Below are positions 45,498 through 59,200 of a DNA stretch of 64,000 nucleotides, piece by piece. Below the pieces are notes generated by a model. That model was not told the DNA's origin, did not search any database, and was given only the letters and a program-made list of their open reading frames with translations. The DNA comes from Trematomus loennbergii (Eukaryota; Chordata; Actinopteri; Perciformes; Nototheniidae): contig JAAOOA010000086.1 of assembly GCA_012861695.1 (NCBI GenBank), positions 1,419,001 to 1,483,000 of the forward strand, given 5' to 3'. Both the position numbers and the translations under genes were made by a program. Each line of letters begins with the position of its first letter. Position 1 is the stretch's first letter.

Positions 45498-48319
45498 CCT
45501 GTTGAACCGGCTTTCTGGTTAGCAGCCGCTGCGCCTCACTCACCTCTCCCTCGGCCGTAACCGTGGAGAGAAAATTGGGCTGCAGCTGACAGAGCACACC
45601 CTGGCACGCTTACCCCGCGGAGGTGCGCTATGACATGGAGGACTCCCTCCCCCCCTGCCCTAAAGCAGGGGGAAAGACACCTCCAGCCCCTATGGGCCCA
45701 GTGCGCGTCATGTCCCCCGGGGCTGGGGGCCCAGATGCCCACTGACCCACAGCCCCCCTCCCTCCTCACCAGTCCTGCGTTGCCCCAGCAAGCACAGACG
45801 ATGAAAAGGAGCCAGACATGTCCAAGAGATAAAACTTTATGAAGGGGCCTGGCATTGACCAAGACGCCGCCGTGCTTATGTCCTCCACGCTCACGCCGTT
45901 AAATAAGGCTGTTGACACAGCCATAGCTCGTGTAGAGTGTGCACGGACCCCCGTGGGGAAGGCTCTCCCCGCCTGACCGTAGGCATGTGCAATGCACTCG
46001 CAGAGCCAGCCTGCCAGGCGTTTCTTGGACAGGGCTTTCCCGATCACCCCGCCCCCGAAGCACACAAACAGCTGTTTAGTGCATCTAAGGGCAGCCGTGC
46101 GCTCCACATAACACGCTAGCACACGCACCGGGCAGAGGAGGTGCAATTCAGCCTCCCTAGCCCCACTATGAGGTGGAAAAGCCCCCCAACTGAATAGCCC
46201 TCGACCTGAACGCACTCCTTAGGCTCTTGGGCACAAAGGAGGGGTTCGGTCTGAGTGTCGCCCCGCTCTGGTCACCCCGGATCACCAAGCAACTCGGGTG
46301 CACCGATAGAGCGGTTAACTCGGACACTCTCTTGGCTGACGTTAAGGCAAGTAGCATTGCTGTCTTCCACGACAGTGCTTTTAGGGAGGAGAGCTCAAGA
46401 GGCTCAAATGGTTCTGAGACCAGAGCCTCGAGCACCAGCGGCAGGTCCACTGCGGGCGGAGACGTGCACTACTGGGCGCAGCCTCCTGACCCCCTGTAAA
46501 AACTGCAACATTAGTGGCTGAGAAAAGGCTGACCTGACCGTCAAATCCCTCATGGCAGGACGAGATGGCTGCTGCATACACTTTCACTGTGGAATGAGCA
46601 AGCCCTCTGTCCACCAATAACTGTAAGTACGACAAAATAGATCCCAACTCACAAGATAGGGGCTCTATTTTCCGCTCCTCACACCATCGCAGGAATCCCA
46701 GCCACTTTGGCCTGTAACAGGCTGTGGTGGATCCGCTCTAGCTGCCTGGATAGATTGAATAACGCTGTCAGACAATCCACCCTGTCTCAGCCTGTCCCTC
46801 TCAGGAGCCAAGCCTGAAGAGGTCGGACCAGAGTGGGTAACGCCCCTTGCACCTGCCTCTTGAGACATCGCCCCCCAGAACTGGGGAAGCGCCCAGGGCT
46901 GGCCCACCTTCATCTGTGTCATCCCTGAGTACCACGGAGCCCTGACGCGATCCGGAGCCACTAGGATGATTGAGAGACGTTCTCGCCTCACTCTCCCCAG
47001 GAGAGGGAGAATGAGACGCAGCGGTGGAAAGGCGTAGAGCAGCTTTCTTGACCATGGCTCGTGTGCAGACGCGTCCCCCCCAAGGGCGGGTCGTCGCTCA
47101 AAGCCATGGAGAACCACAGGGCACAGTGGCTGTTGCGCCGGCTGGCGAACAGATCCACCTCTGCTGTCCCGAACCGGGCCCAGATCTGCTTCACCACCTC
47201 CGGGGCCCACCGGCGGGGGGGAAAAACGCATAATCTGCAGGAAACAGCATCTGAGGGCTTCTTAATATTTAATAAACTATGAATGTTTCATATCCATGTA
47301 ACGGGAAGAAACTCAGCTAACTGATGATATGAACCATTTTTAGCAAAACAAAACACAAGACTAACGCTGAGCCTCTGAATTAGCCCTGAGCGAAAACATG
47401 CTAACGCCGTTAGTACAGAACTCACGGTATAACACCCTTATTACTTATCGTAAATGCAAATCCAACCCATCGATTAGCATCGTGAGATTACACAGATTCG
47501 ATAGGTATCTGTATCATCACTCCATGATCAGAATTTGCGACATTAGAAACAAAAACAGACATCACAACACGTGGCATTAGGTAGCCAACACGGCAAAATG
47601 GCTTACCTTTGTTGTTGTCTGATCAAAAGTTGTCTTCAATGGCATTAAAACGATAAAAACGCTGCTGAAGGTTAATCCATAGGTTAATCCAATGTGTCTG
47701 TGTCCCTTTGAAATGATTTATGATAATCCATCAGCAATAAACCTAGTTTTATTTTCAGATTTCAGAGCGTAAAATAGGTTTCGCTTTGGGCAAACTGCGC
47801 ATAGCCCCCACTTCTCAATGGTAACGTTGGTGTGTATGTGGAAATCCCCCTTCGATTCTATTGGCTCTAACGGTTCAAAAGAGAAACGGAAAAACGCCCA
47901 TTTCCACCCAAATGACCCAAGAGGTGGAGTTTTTTTTCTAAACCTCTCTAGAAAAGGTCAAATGTCACTTGTTTTGCATCAATCTTGATACAGGGTACTT
48001 ATTATATGTTGTACTTTGGATTCCTAAAGCTTTTAGTCTACTAACCCATCATCCAAGGGTGGTTTTCACTATAAGTAAAAAATAATTTTTGGACGGACAC
48101 TATAATTTAAATTTCTTTACTATGTTCAATCTGAATTTTCTTCAAAATAAAAAACATCTATATTGATTCTGACTTTTCTACATCCAACTCACAGGTTTAT
48201 CATTACTTTGAGAAAAAAGATTATTAATTTTCCCCTTTCAGAAGTGTAGTTATGGTCATTTGTTCTGGAAATGACATTTTCGAGCCTGAGACCTGAAAAA
48301 CAGGCTTGGGCTTAACAGG
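45498..48319. mobile_element. TTAA-flanked element carrying a DIRS fragment
   Basis: Left end TTAA/CCTGTTGAACCGGC (45494-45497 is TTAA), right end GGCTTGGGCTTAACAGG/TTAA (48320-48323). The short inverted end CCTGTT(G/A)A(A/G)CC with a TTAA target fits the piggyBac type. No transposase; 47230-48300 is AT-rich with no gene. The inner left part is an inverted DIRS fragment. Confidence 0.6.
45530..47225 (-). pseudogene. DIRS fragment B: RNase H end and tyrosine recombinase, inverted
   Basis: Corresponds to about 43020-44960 of the complete DIRS, in opposite orientation. From 47225 downward it gives VDLFASRRNSHCALWFS, then STVKVYAAAISSCHEGF, TSAKRVSEL, AHSTRAMAV and GPFIKFYLLDM. Frames change near 46650, 46400 and 46190. 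The ends are abrupt at both sides and no terminal repeat is attached. Confidence 0.85.
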
Positions 48320-48323
48320 TTAA

Positions 48324-48690
48324 TTAACTATTAGTAGAGAATAACAAGTAATGAATATACTTTATAGGGATCTGCAGATAAATGTTTAGTCTTCTCAAGC
48401 ACCAACTATCAAATATAGGAGTTGTTGGGAGGTGCAATGTTTACAGTGTAGTATGTGCAATCGAGAAGGTTAAATAGGGAAAGTGCAATATGTGTAAATA
48501 GGTATGGATACAATAGGGATATGTGCAATTTGACGGACACTATGCATAGGTGCAATAGGGAAAGTGCAAATTTGATTTGTGTATGAATGCAGTAGGGAAG
48601 GTAAGAACATGTTTTTATGAACCCCACAGCTTCCGGTCTTCCAAGACCCGACCGGACAAAAAGACGTGTTGCAGGCACGAAACATACTAC
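48324..48690. other. Low-complexity intergenic sequence
   Basis: 48430-48600 has loose repeats of AGGGAAAGTGCAATATGTG. 48630-48660 contains the small palindrome CCGGTCTTCC..GACCGG. No gene. Confidence 0.45.
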
Positions 48691-49149
48691 CAATAGAAAT
48701 ACATTGCTTTTAAAATCGTTCTGTGTGACACGAAAAAAAGGGGAAAATCGTGTTGGTGAACACGAATCAATAGATTCAATGTCGTGACTATAACACGAAA
48801 TGCCGTGAGACTGGGTTGGTCAGGGAGGAGAAATCGGCGGAGCTGCAGCTGAGAAAAGATTGAGTGTGTGTGTGTGAGGAACGGCTCCTCGGACGTAACG
48901 TAACGGCTCCACGGATTGGTCCATTTGGGTATGGGCACGTCACTGTACCCAGGAAGAAAACAATGGAAAAAGAGAAATGTCCAACGAGGCGTTCTGGGGC
49001 AGCATAGACAGGTATTTTCTGTGTTAGAGTTTTACTCGCTACAGGGTGTACTTTGAGGGTTTGTGACTCTGCACACCGTTTACATGCATAAAAACCTTCA
49101 TAACACACAAGGGGACAGGTAATAACCGGAAAAGCATCACATGGGACCT
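48690..49149 (-). mobile_element. TTAA-type element, second copy (inverted)
   Basis: On the minus strand it starts TTAA/AGGTCCCATGTGATGC, then TTATGAAGGTTTTTATGCAT and CAAAGTACACCCTGTAGC, the same order as the element split at 13858/17294. It serves as the uninterrupted comparison for that insertion. The far end is approximate. Confidence 0.7.
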
Positions 49150-49153
49150 TTAA

Positions 49154-49856
49154 ATAAAGCTTAGCGAAAGTTCAATCAGCAAGAATTCTGTAACACCCCT
49201 CCCATCTCTCTTTCTATCCCCCTTTGCTTGCCTCTAACTTAAACGGATGACTGAGGGCTGTCAGTTAAACCAATCAGATTTTGCCTCAATCTCTGCGAGC
49301 CAATCATCTTGTTCCTGTCAAACTCTAAAACTGTTCCTTTATCTGCTGCTGTCAGCTGTCATTTAAGTGTCAAATCGAAGCAGCCCTTCTCCGCCATAAA
49401 CACCTCCATCCATCTCGACCGTGGGTCATCTACTGAGCTCATTATTCCAATACACATCGCATCATGCCACATCTTCAGAATGTATCTGTTTGCATGGTAC
49501 CTATTTTAAAAACTGTAATCAATACCACTCATATTAATAATATCACAACAGTAAAGATTCCACTTTATATGTTAGGGCCCAAATAAGCTGCTCTCCAAGT
49601 AGAGGAGCTGATAACGTATAGCACACAAACACATCATCCTCTAAAACATAAATGTAATATTTATGCTTTGAGATATTCTTTGTGATAAACAGATAGGCCA
49701 AAAAAGCCTTAATCAACATAAATAATAACACTTTAGTTCTTTCCTCAGTGTAAACCGCTTTAATGTTAGCATTTTGTAAAGGGTTTCATATTGGGCAGTA
49801 GCAAAGGATAGTCTATACCAGGCATTAACAGCTGAACACTGTGTGTGCATGCGCGT
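49154..49856. other. Sequence upstream of arhgef2, nothing recognised
   Basis: No coding exon or repeat end identified; part of it could be promoter or untranslated exon sequence of arhgef2, but no signal supports a call. Confidence 0.4.
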
Positions 49857-49870
49857 GTGTGCATGCGCGT

Positions 49871-49939
<69 letters not shown>

Positions 49940-49951
49940 GTGTGTGTGTGT
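49857..49951. repeat. (GT)n microsatellite upstream of arhgef2
   Basis: About 90 bp of GT repeats, 190 bp before the arhgef2 start codon. Confidence 0.95.
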
Positions 49952-50142
49952 GGTGGGGGCGGTGATGATTCAGAAGTCAGATTTCTCACAGGAACAGCCA
50001 CTTCACTAGAAGCAGAAGCACATTGCAGTTGGCCAGTGAGGGAAGAATACTTTTTTGATTTTCTCTTTGGAAGGGATCTAGAGGATTAAATAGAGAAGCA
50101 TACACACGTTAATATTGGATATTTGATTGTCTGACTGTCACA

Positions 50143-50205
50143 ATGTCCAGAGTTACCAACCTGTCGAAGCTGCGGCAAGAGAGAGTGAAGGAGATCAACC
50201 TGCGG
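50143..50205 (+). CDS. arhgef2: arhgef2 coding exon 1
   Basis: Twenty-one codons from an ATG in CACAATGTCC context to CTGCGG, with donor GTGAGT. The MSR start and basic helix match the short N-terminus of GEF-H1. Other first exons in vertebrates exist, so an alternative upstream start is possible. Confidence 0.82.
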
Positions 50206-53200
50206 GTGAGTTGGCATTATGTTCATCATTAGGTGTAACAACAAAAAAGACTATCACGCGCTGGCATCTAACTGACTTCTGGTCCTGCCAACCACACAAT
50301 GTATGTTTACGACAGGGAAAACACAAGTTAAGTGAAGATTTCCACTAAATGATATCATGTATATTTTAGTAGTCATTTCCTGTCTCTGTTTGTCACTTCC
50401 CTCCTCTTTCTTCATCATGTGTCATTGCCTGTTTTTGCACTCTAACCCATAAAACATTTCCTAATTTGACACGGGGCCTGCTCTGTGCTTCAGGAGCACG
50501 GGCCTCTCAGGCCATGGGCCCTGTTATAGGGGGGTGCCATTCTCATCCAGATCTGCAGGATAAGCCTCTTTGTATTTGTGAATGTAGGTGGTGGTCTGTA
50601 TGTATGTTTGCTTGAACACAGTGTGCTTGCTCACTTGATATTTGACTATAGCAACTGTTGCCATAGAAATGGCAGTGGGTGTGTGTGTGATATAACTGCT
50701 TTATTTGAGAATGTTGTAGGCCTGAATAATCTGTGTAAATAAATATATAAATAAATATCCAGGACTAAATGTACTAAGGCACCAGTCTCACAGGCGTTCT
50801 CATTAGAAAGGTGCGCACACGAGAGGTCAGGTAAAAACGCTTTGTCATGGGATCAGCCAGATTCACTAATGTCACACAATTTGCAGTTCTTGTGAGCTAC
50901 CATGGATGTATGAAAGGAACTGGACAAAGCATTGGAGGCAGGGCCCCATTCATTCCTATGAAAGTTGATCAGTGGCGCATGAAGCCAAAATGACCTGACT
51001 CTCGAGAACGGAAATACCCAGATCTTCCAGGAATCTTCCCCATCCTCTGGCTCCCAGCGACTACTATGTCAGGGCCGACATCTCGGATCAGTCAAATGAA
51101 TGGAGGAGGTAAAATAACTCTGGATTCGGCCATAGAGTGGTGCAGGAATGAGTCATAAACTGGGAAATTAGTTGGCATTTCAGCACTTCTGGGTTCCCTT
51201 GTTTCAAAGTCAATATCTTTTTGAGAACTTGGTTGGATGCCTGAAATGAGGTCTAAAACATGCTAATGAGATTTTCACATTTTCTTCTACGACATTAAAT
51301 AGATCAGTAAATACTCCACTGGGGAATAACCCTAACCCTAAAAAAGACAGTTGCTAACAACATGACTACAGAAACGAAATGTCATCATGCCAAACATTAG
51401 CCGCCTTTAGCTTAGGCGGCTAAAAGTCATGTAAAGTAAGTAAGTAAGTAAAGTCATGCGACCGCCAAACTTTATTTATAGCCTAATATTAGCTTTTTAG
51501 TTTTACTTCTGGCTATTGCAGTTATGCTTCAATTATTATAAGTATCATAAACATCTGTTTGCCACATGGAAAAATCCCATTGCTTTTTGTATGAAAAATG
51601 ACAATTACGACATCAATCTCAATCAACTTTATTTATTTATAGCACATTTAAAACAACCTTCAGTTGACCAAAGTGCTGTACAGGCACTGTACAAGTTCAA
51701 TAGACTCAGCAGTCCGGATATGTACTGGGAGGCTGTTCCACAGTCTGGAAGCTGCAACACTGAAAGCCCTGTCACCTCGGTTTTTTTCCTGCACCGAGGA
51801 ACCACCACCATATTCTGCTGAGCTGAGCGCAATGCTCTAGCTGGAGCATGGGGGTGCAACAACTCAGACAGGTAATGTGGTGCCAGTCCATGCAATGATT
51901 TAAAAACAACAAGTAAGTACTTGAACTGGATCCTGTAACTGACAGGAAGCCAATGAAGGTCTGCCACGACATCTTACATATGCTTTTCTAATATACCCTT
52001 TAACATTTTGAACAGAACCTAACTAACATGATTTCCTTAAAAAAGGGAGAAGAACCAAAGGAATCACATGGGGAGTTATTGATAATCTTGGAGGATAAAG
52101 TGATATTGTTGATAGTATATACCCAAAATACACACAATAAAGGAAGAGAGAGGCCTGGTCAGTGGCGGATGGCCCATAGGGGCGCTGGGGGCGCCGCCTC
52201 ACCTCTTCCCACATTCTAGATTGTCATTAAAACATTTTTTTTTTTTACATTTTTTTTTTAATGAACAAGGCACATATTATATAGTTGGTGTCAGATAAAT
52301 GTATAATCTACGAAAAATATCGGAAAAAATTGTTTTACGATGTCTAAGTTACTGATAAGATATGTTTCCTGCTTGGGGCGCAGAAATCTTTACCCATAGA
52401 GTGGTGCAGTGATGACGTATTTACCCGGAAGTAAGCTGCGCATAAGTTCCCTCGACAAAAAAGCAATGAGATTCTCCATAGGATAAATGCATGTTTTGTT
52501 CAGCCGGATAATATCCACATGTCTACCCTACCTTATAATTTTCTAATCATAAATCTAATCGCCAGAAGCAAAATGCTAACGTTATGCTAAAGGAACTACA
52601 GCCGAGTACAGCAGCACGACTTCAACGTCACGCCAACTTAAGATCCATATTCAAACATACAGATTCTAAATGGTACAAGTTGAAGCGTTTGTTTGAACAG
52701 TTAGCAGGAGCAGGTACTTGCTTTCAAGCAGAACAGGGCAAACAAACTTAGCGGGGAGTGTTTACGTGTTCGGCGTAATGACGTACAACGGCCTCCACAA
52801 CTTCTGTAGTCCTATTCAGCCACTTGTTAACAACCATCGTTTTTCAGACACGTAAACTCTTGAAAATTCACCAGTGGGGTCACTGCTGATGGATTTAATG
52901 TCCTAGAACAAAACGTGATCCGTCTCTTCAATGTGTCTCGACCACAGACCTTATTTCCAGATATTTTCCAAAATCCTATGGAGAAATCCCATTGGCTCTG
53001 AGACGAGGGAACCGGTAAAGTGGTAAAATGCTAACTCACTTCCGGGTTTTAGGACTCGTCACTGCACGACTCTATTGACTCTCGTTATAAGTGTGCATGC
53101 GCAGTCCGCACCTCTTCAATGCAACAGATAGGAGCGGCTCGGGGCGCATCAAACTGCGCCAAAGCAGCTGTTGACACCGCCAACACCTGGCAGCAGGAGC

Positions 53201-56200
53201 GCCAGAGTGAGTGATTGACGTTTGAATAAGAAAGAGTTAGACGGAGACGGAGTGTAAACAAAACTAGATAGCGAATATGGAGAAGGAAAATGATGTTTAA
53301 TCACTTAAAGAAACACCCTTTGAGAGGAGGAGACTGGAGGGAAAGCTGAGAGTAAAAGAGCTCGGACCTGATCAGCCTGACATAGGCAGGAGTTAAGGAC
53401 AGAGGAAGGCAGTATACCTGCTCTTTTTCAAGGAGCTGGTTTAGCAAGAAGGCTAACTGTAGCAACACCAGTGCTATATTTAGCTTCCCCTGCCTCCTTT
53501 TTCAAATGTCAGGATCAAACCAGTCTATGGACCAGACCCAGCATGGATCCAGACAGATGTGAGTGACTTAAAGCACATATCAGACAAAAACTCAAAAGCA
53601 TGAACAAATAGAGTCCACATGGATGATGCTATGCAACTAGCCATGTTTAGGAAAGTAAACACAGCTGTCCAATGAGGGCTACAGGATAGGGATCAGTAAG
53701 CATAATAAGGAGGTGACAAAAACACTCAAATAATAGACTGTATCAAGTGCTGTGTGCCTTTGAGCTAGCCCTGAGTTGTAATATGACATATGTTTTGAGT
53801 TTGTGTATACATTTGCTTACATTTTGGTAGAGCCCCCCTGGAGAGAAATGCACCAGCCGCCACTGGGCCTGGTGTAGATTGAGCATGCCGGTTTGATTCC
53901 CTCATGTTGTACAGACAAACTGCAACGCCTGAATGCAGCTTTCCTTCCTTCTTCTCCCCCAGCACCATTTTTAGTTTTTCATGTTCTGACTAAATTGTGG
54001 ATTTCTTTTAGAGAACATGTTGGGCATTGTGTGAGGAAGTGCTGCTCTTCTACAGCAGTTCCTCCACATTGTTGGCACAGTCACTTCTCTTTTGGCAGCC
54101 ATGTTTTTTTCATATCAGCCTTTTTCTATGGCTAACATGTTTCTGTGTTAAACATCATACATGGTAGATAGTTCAGATAGGGCCAAATAACATTGCGTGT
54201 TTACTTTGATGGTTCAGGTCTCAGAAAACAGTTTGAGCTGGTTTGTGACAAAGTGTTTAGGGTAAAAAGGATCAGGTGGGGGACTTTTGTCTCTGCTCAT
54301 CTCTTGATACTGCAGGGCCTTGTGATGGAAAGAGTGGGGGTCGCTTTGTTTTAGATGTATCCAATATTTTATTGATTATCTTTGAATTTTTTATTAGAAT
54401 GGATATTGTTCGGATTCAGCTCTGCAGGTGTTGTCTGTTTTTGTCTAGGATGATTTTACAAAAGTAATGAGTGAGCATTTTCAATTAGCTGATTTTCTTA
54501 TTTGTAAACGTTTAGTTTTGTTTGTGGGTCCACACTTTGCTTCCATAAAGCAGAATGGGTTCTATTATTGATTGCAGTAATTTAAGCAAAATTAAAATTG
54601 GAATTAGTCTGCATGCTTTTCTCTCAGTTCATTGTCTGCTGGTTCTGAACTTCCTGGGGCTGTAGGACTGGACCAGTAGGAGGTGGTGTGAGGGTTCTCT
54701 GTCTCTGGTGCTCTGATCCTGGGATGGCTGCCTTGCAGTGGAGGGGATGGAGGGCGGTGTTGACTGGCAGGTTGTCTCCTGAGTACCAGTGTGTATGATA
54801 TAGTGGTGGCTACGCTGGCCTAGGGTGGACTCTGGCTGGAGAGCATTGTCAGTCTTGGGACACCGACATTTACTGACTTTTTGAATGGAACAGCTGGTTC
54901 TCATTTACAGATTTCCCGTTCAGGTCTAAGTGTAACAATGTCAGCATCACTGGGAGTTATATTGTCTCCAGATGTCTTGTGGTGGAGGGGGTGGGTCGTA
55001 ATGAAGCTTTTGTTGTGGCCTTGTCTCAGTGGAGGTGGAGGGCTGTGGTTCAGGCTGGGGTCTGTTGGTCTGAGTCTGGACCTGCTTGTGGGGGTGGCTT
55101 TATAACCGGCCCTCTCTTGTACGGCATATATTTGCAGTCAGAGCCTCTCTGGGGCTTGCTCTTAGTTTTTTCAGTTTTGATAGGGCTGTCAATGTTAATG
55201 TGTTAACGCTTGCGATTAATCTGGAAACCTTAATCACATCGCCAATTTTGATCCAAAGTCGCCCCCGTAATTTAAGCACGAATATTTAACATTTTAACAA
55301 AAGCGGAGAAAGTGGAGAAATCGGCACCAGACTTGTGTTCCACAGACTGGACATCAGTAGGAACCATCACTACCTCGCTGTGACGGCACAACTGCACCTG
55401 TTTGCTTTAGGAGTGGTGAAGACAGAGGGAAAGTCTTTGGCTAAACCTTTCTCAGTTTCCTGAAGTTGCACAGAAGTGGGAGATAGTGGCCAGGTCACCA
55501 CGAACAGATAGCTCTCGCAGTGTGATAGCAGCTAAGATAACACAGAGTGCCCTGTGTGGCACACATCATTCAGAGGGTCATCACTGCTGCTCTCCATGAC
55601 ATGTCATCATTGTTGATTCTTAAACTGAGAGACAGTAAAAAGTTGGATTTAATTCCAAAGTTCAAAAATCTTCAAACGAAGCATGAAATGTTATAATAAA
55701 GGAAACAAACCTCTGATTTCTCTTCCAATTTGTTATGAATTTCTTTATTACAACACCATGGATTTGTTTTATCAGCCCCCATGTCACGATCTGTCTGTGT
55801 TATGTTTTGTCTTGTCTTTTTCTGGTTTCCTGTTTTGTTTTGAAATGTTTTCCTCCTTGTGTCTTCTCTGTTCCTTCTTCCTGTGTTTGCCTTCCTGTCG
55901 TTAGTTTCCCTGGTGTGTCTGATTGTCTGATTGTGTTCACCTGTTGCCCTTGTGTTTCTGCCTCCCTTACCCCAGCTGTGTCTCGTCTTGTGATTACCCC
56001 TCCCTGTATTTAGTCTTGTCTCTTCCTGTGTTCCCCTGTCGGTTCATTGTTGGTTTTTCCTGTCTCCCACCATGTTGGTCACGGTCAGTTTTCTGTAGAA
56101 CCTATGTGTTTCATGCCATGCTAATGTTAAGCTTTGAGAATAAAGCTCGTTTTTGTTTCGAGACCGTTTACCTTTTCTGATAGTCTGCATTTGGGTCCTA

Positions 56201-59200
56201 CCCTTCCACGCATTCCTTACAGAATGAACCGACCAGCTTTGGACTCAGCAGACTCGGATCGTTTTGCTCTACAGGCAGAATGTCTTGGGTACTCTCTGGA
56301 GTACATTTTTTATACCTGGAATGGCGCCTCTTCCAGACGCGGTAGAGAGGCTGCGTTGAAGGAGGCACGTCAGGAGGTTGCTCGCGAGCCCTGGCTTAGG
56401 AGCATGTTGCCTGAGTGGCTACAACTTTTCACAAGTAGTCCAGAGGACTTGTCCGAAGCCTCTAATCCTTTCCTGGGGTATGACCAGGCCTTGGGAGGTC
56501 CACAGATCCTCCAAGGAATCTCTAGGAGACGCAAGACCAAGATTCCAGCCCGTGCTCCAGTGGTTCCAGTTCCATTCTCTGGCCCTTTTTTGGGATCCCG
56601 CCTGGCGTTTGGAGGTCCACGGAGCCTCCAGGGGGCCTCGGAGAAACGCAAGGTCGGGAGGCCGGCTCGTGGTCCAGTGCCGGCCCACGCAGCCATGGTT
56701 CCGGCCCCAGCAGCCATGGTTCCGTCCCCATTTCCTGCTCCTGTCCAGGAGCCGTTCTCGGGCACTCGTCTGGCTTTTGGAGGTCCACGGAGCCTCCAAG
56801 AGGCTCATAAGAGGAGTCACAAGTCCAGGCTAGCAGCCCGAGCCCCAGAAGCCATGCTTTGGGCTCCAGTACAGGCCCCAGCAGCCATGGTTCCGGCCCC
56901 AGTTCTGGCCCCAGCGGCCATGGTTCCGGCCCCAGCAGCCATGGTTCCGGCCCCAGTTCTGGCCCCAGCGGCCATGGTTCCAGCCCCAGTTCTGGCCCCA
57001 GCAGCCATGGTTTCGGCCTCTGTTCCGGTCCAGCACGCCATTTCCCATCAGGGAAATCTTCTGGGCCAACATGAGCAGATGATGCGAGCCTTCGTTGAAA
57101 GCCAGCAGTCCTTGGCTCGTCTCCTGTTGGCTCTACGGCCGACGCCTACCCTATGTCCTGTCCCGTTGGAGGTCCCGCCGACTACTCTTCTGCCGGGGGT
57201 CCTGCCAACCCTATGTCCTGTGCTGTTGGAGGTCCCGCCGACTACTCTTCTGCCGGGGGTCCTGCCAACCCTATGTCCTGTGATGTTGGAGGTCCCGCCG
57301 ACTACTCTTCTGCCGGGGGTCCTGCCAACCCTATGTCCTGTGATGTTGGAGGTCCCGCCGACTACTCTTCTGCCGGGGGTCCTGCCAACCCTATGTCCTG
57401 TGATGTTGGAGGTCCCGCCGACTACTCTCCTGCCGGGGGTCCTGCCAACCCTATGTCCTGTGATGTTGGAGGTCCCGCCGACTACTCTCCTGCCGGGGGT
57501 CTTGCCAACCCTATGTCCTGTGATGTTGGAGGTCCCGCCGACTACTCTCCTGCCGGGGGTCTTGCCAACCCTATGTCCTGTGCTGTTGGAGGTCCCGCCG
57601 ACTACTCTTCTGCCGGGGGTCCTGCCAGCCCTATGTCCTGTGATGTTGGAGGTCCCGCCGATTACTCTCCTGCCGGGGGTCTTGCCAACCCTATGTCCTG
57701 TGCTGTTGGAGGTCCCGCCGACTACTCTTCTGCCGGGGGTCTTGCCAACCCTGTGTCCTGTGCCGTTGGGGGTTCCGCTGAGGGTCCTGCCAACTCCACG
57801 TCCAGTGTCGTTGGGGGTCCTGCCGACACCTGTTCCGCTGTGGGTCCTTCCAACCCCATGTCCTGTCCCATTGGGGGTCCCGCCGACTACTGCTCCGCCA
57901 GGTTTCCTGCCAACACCAGATCCTGTACTGTTGGGGGTCCCGCCGACACCTGCTCCACCAGATTTCCTGCCTACACCATGTCCTGTCCTGTTGGGGGTCC
58001 CGCCGACACCTGTCCCGCCGGGGGTCCTGCCAACTCTGTGTCCTGTCCTGTTGGAGGTCCCGCCGACACCTGTTCCACCGGGGGTCCTGCCAACTCTGTG
58101 TCCTGTTCCGTTGGAGGTCCAGTCGACACCAGCCCTTGCTCCATCCGGGGTCCCATTGACACCAGTCCATGTCATGTCCAGGGTCCCGTCTACGCCTGTT
58201 CCGTCGGCTCCGGTTCCTGTCTGGCCAACAACGGGTCCTGCCCGGCCTCCGGAGTTGTCCCGTCAGCACCTTCCTGCCCGTCCTCCGGAGTTGTCCCGTC
58301 AGCACCTTCCTGCCCGTCCTCCGGAGCTGTCCCGTCAGCGCCTTCCTGCCCGTCCTCCGGAGCTGTCCCGTCAGCGCCTTCCTGCCCGTCCTCCGGAGCT
58401 GTCCGTCGGCGCCTTCCTGCCCGGCCTCCGGAGCTGTCCCGTCGGCGCCTTCCTGCCCGGCCTCCGGAGCTGTCCCGTCGGCGCCTTCCTGCCCGTCCTC
58501 CGGAGCTGTCTCGTCGCCGCCTTCTTGTTCGCCCTCGAGCCCGGCCCCCTGAGTGCCGCAGTCTTCGCCCTCGAGCCCGGCCTCCTGAGTTCCCAGCAGC
58601 CGCGTCTTCGCCCTCGAGCCCGGCCCCCTGACTCTTCCAGCCGTGGCCTTCGCCCCTTTTTGGACTCTGCCTTGCCCCCGGGCCGTCCGCCCGGGACCCC
58701 TTTCGGGCCCGTCCTCCGGACCCCCTCCACCCACCCTTTTGGAAATGTTGGACTATGTTTTTTGGGACGTCTGGGATCCGTCCCTTGAGGGGGGGGTTAT
58801 GTCACGATCTGTCTGTGTTATGTTTTGTCTTGTCTTTTTCTGGTTTCCTGTTTTGTTTTGAAATGTTTTCCTCCTTGTGTCTTCTCTGTTCCTTCTTCCT
58901 GTGTTTGCCTTCCTGTCGTTAGTTTCCCTGGTGTGTCTGATTGTCTGATTGTGTTCACCTGTTGCCCTTGTGTTTCTGCCTCCCTTACCCCAGCTGTGTC
59001 TCGTCTTGTGATTACCCCTCCCTGTATTTAGTCTTGTCTCTTCCTGTGTTCCCCTGTCGGTTCATTGTTGGTTTTTCCTGTCTCCCACCATGTTGGTCAC
59101 GGTCAGTTTTCTGTAGAACCTATGTGTTTCATGCCATGCTAATGTTAAGCTTTGAGAATAAAGCTCGTTTTTGTTTCGAGACCGTTACCTTTTCTGATAG

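Noticed and set aside
57147..58520. Possible CRISPR-like or satellite array
   Set aside because: The units are contiguous, with no unique spacers, and lie in one protein frame within an LTR element in a vertebrate genome.
57048..58734. Long open frames of 375 and 347 codons on the minus strand and 492 codons in another plus frame over the repeat arrays
   Set aside because: They arise because the 60-bp and 36-bp units have no stops in several frames; they lack non-repetitive sequence and a plausible start. Only the frame starting after the LTR is kept.
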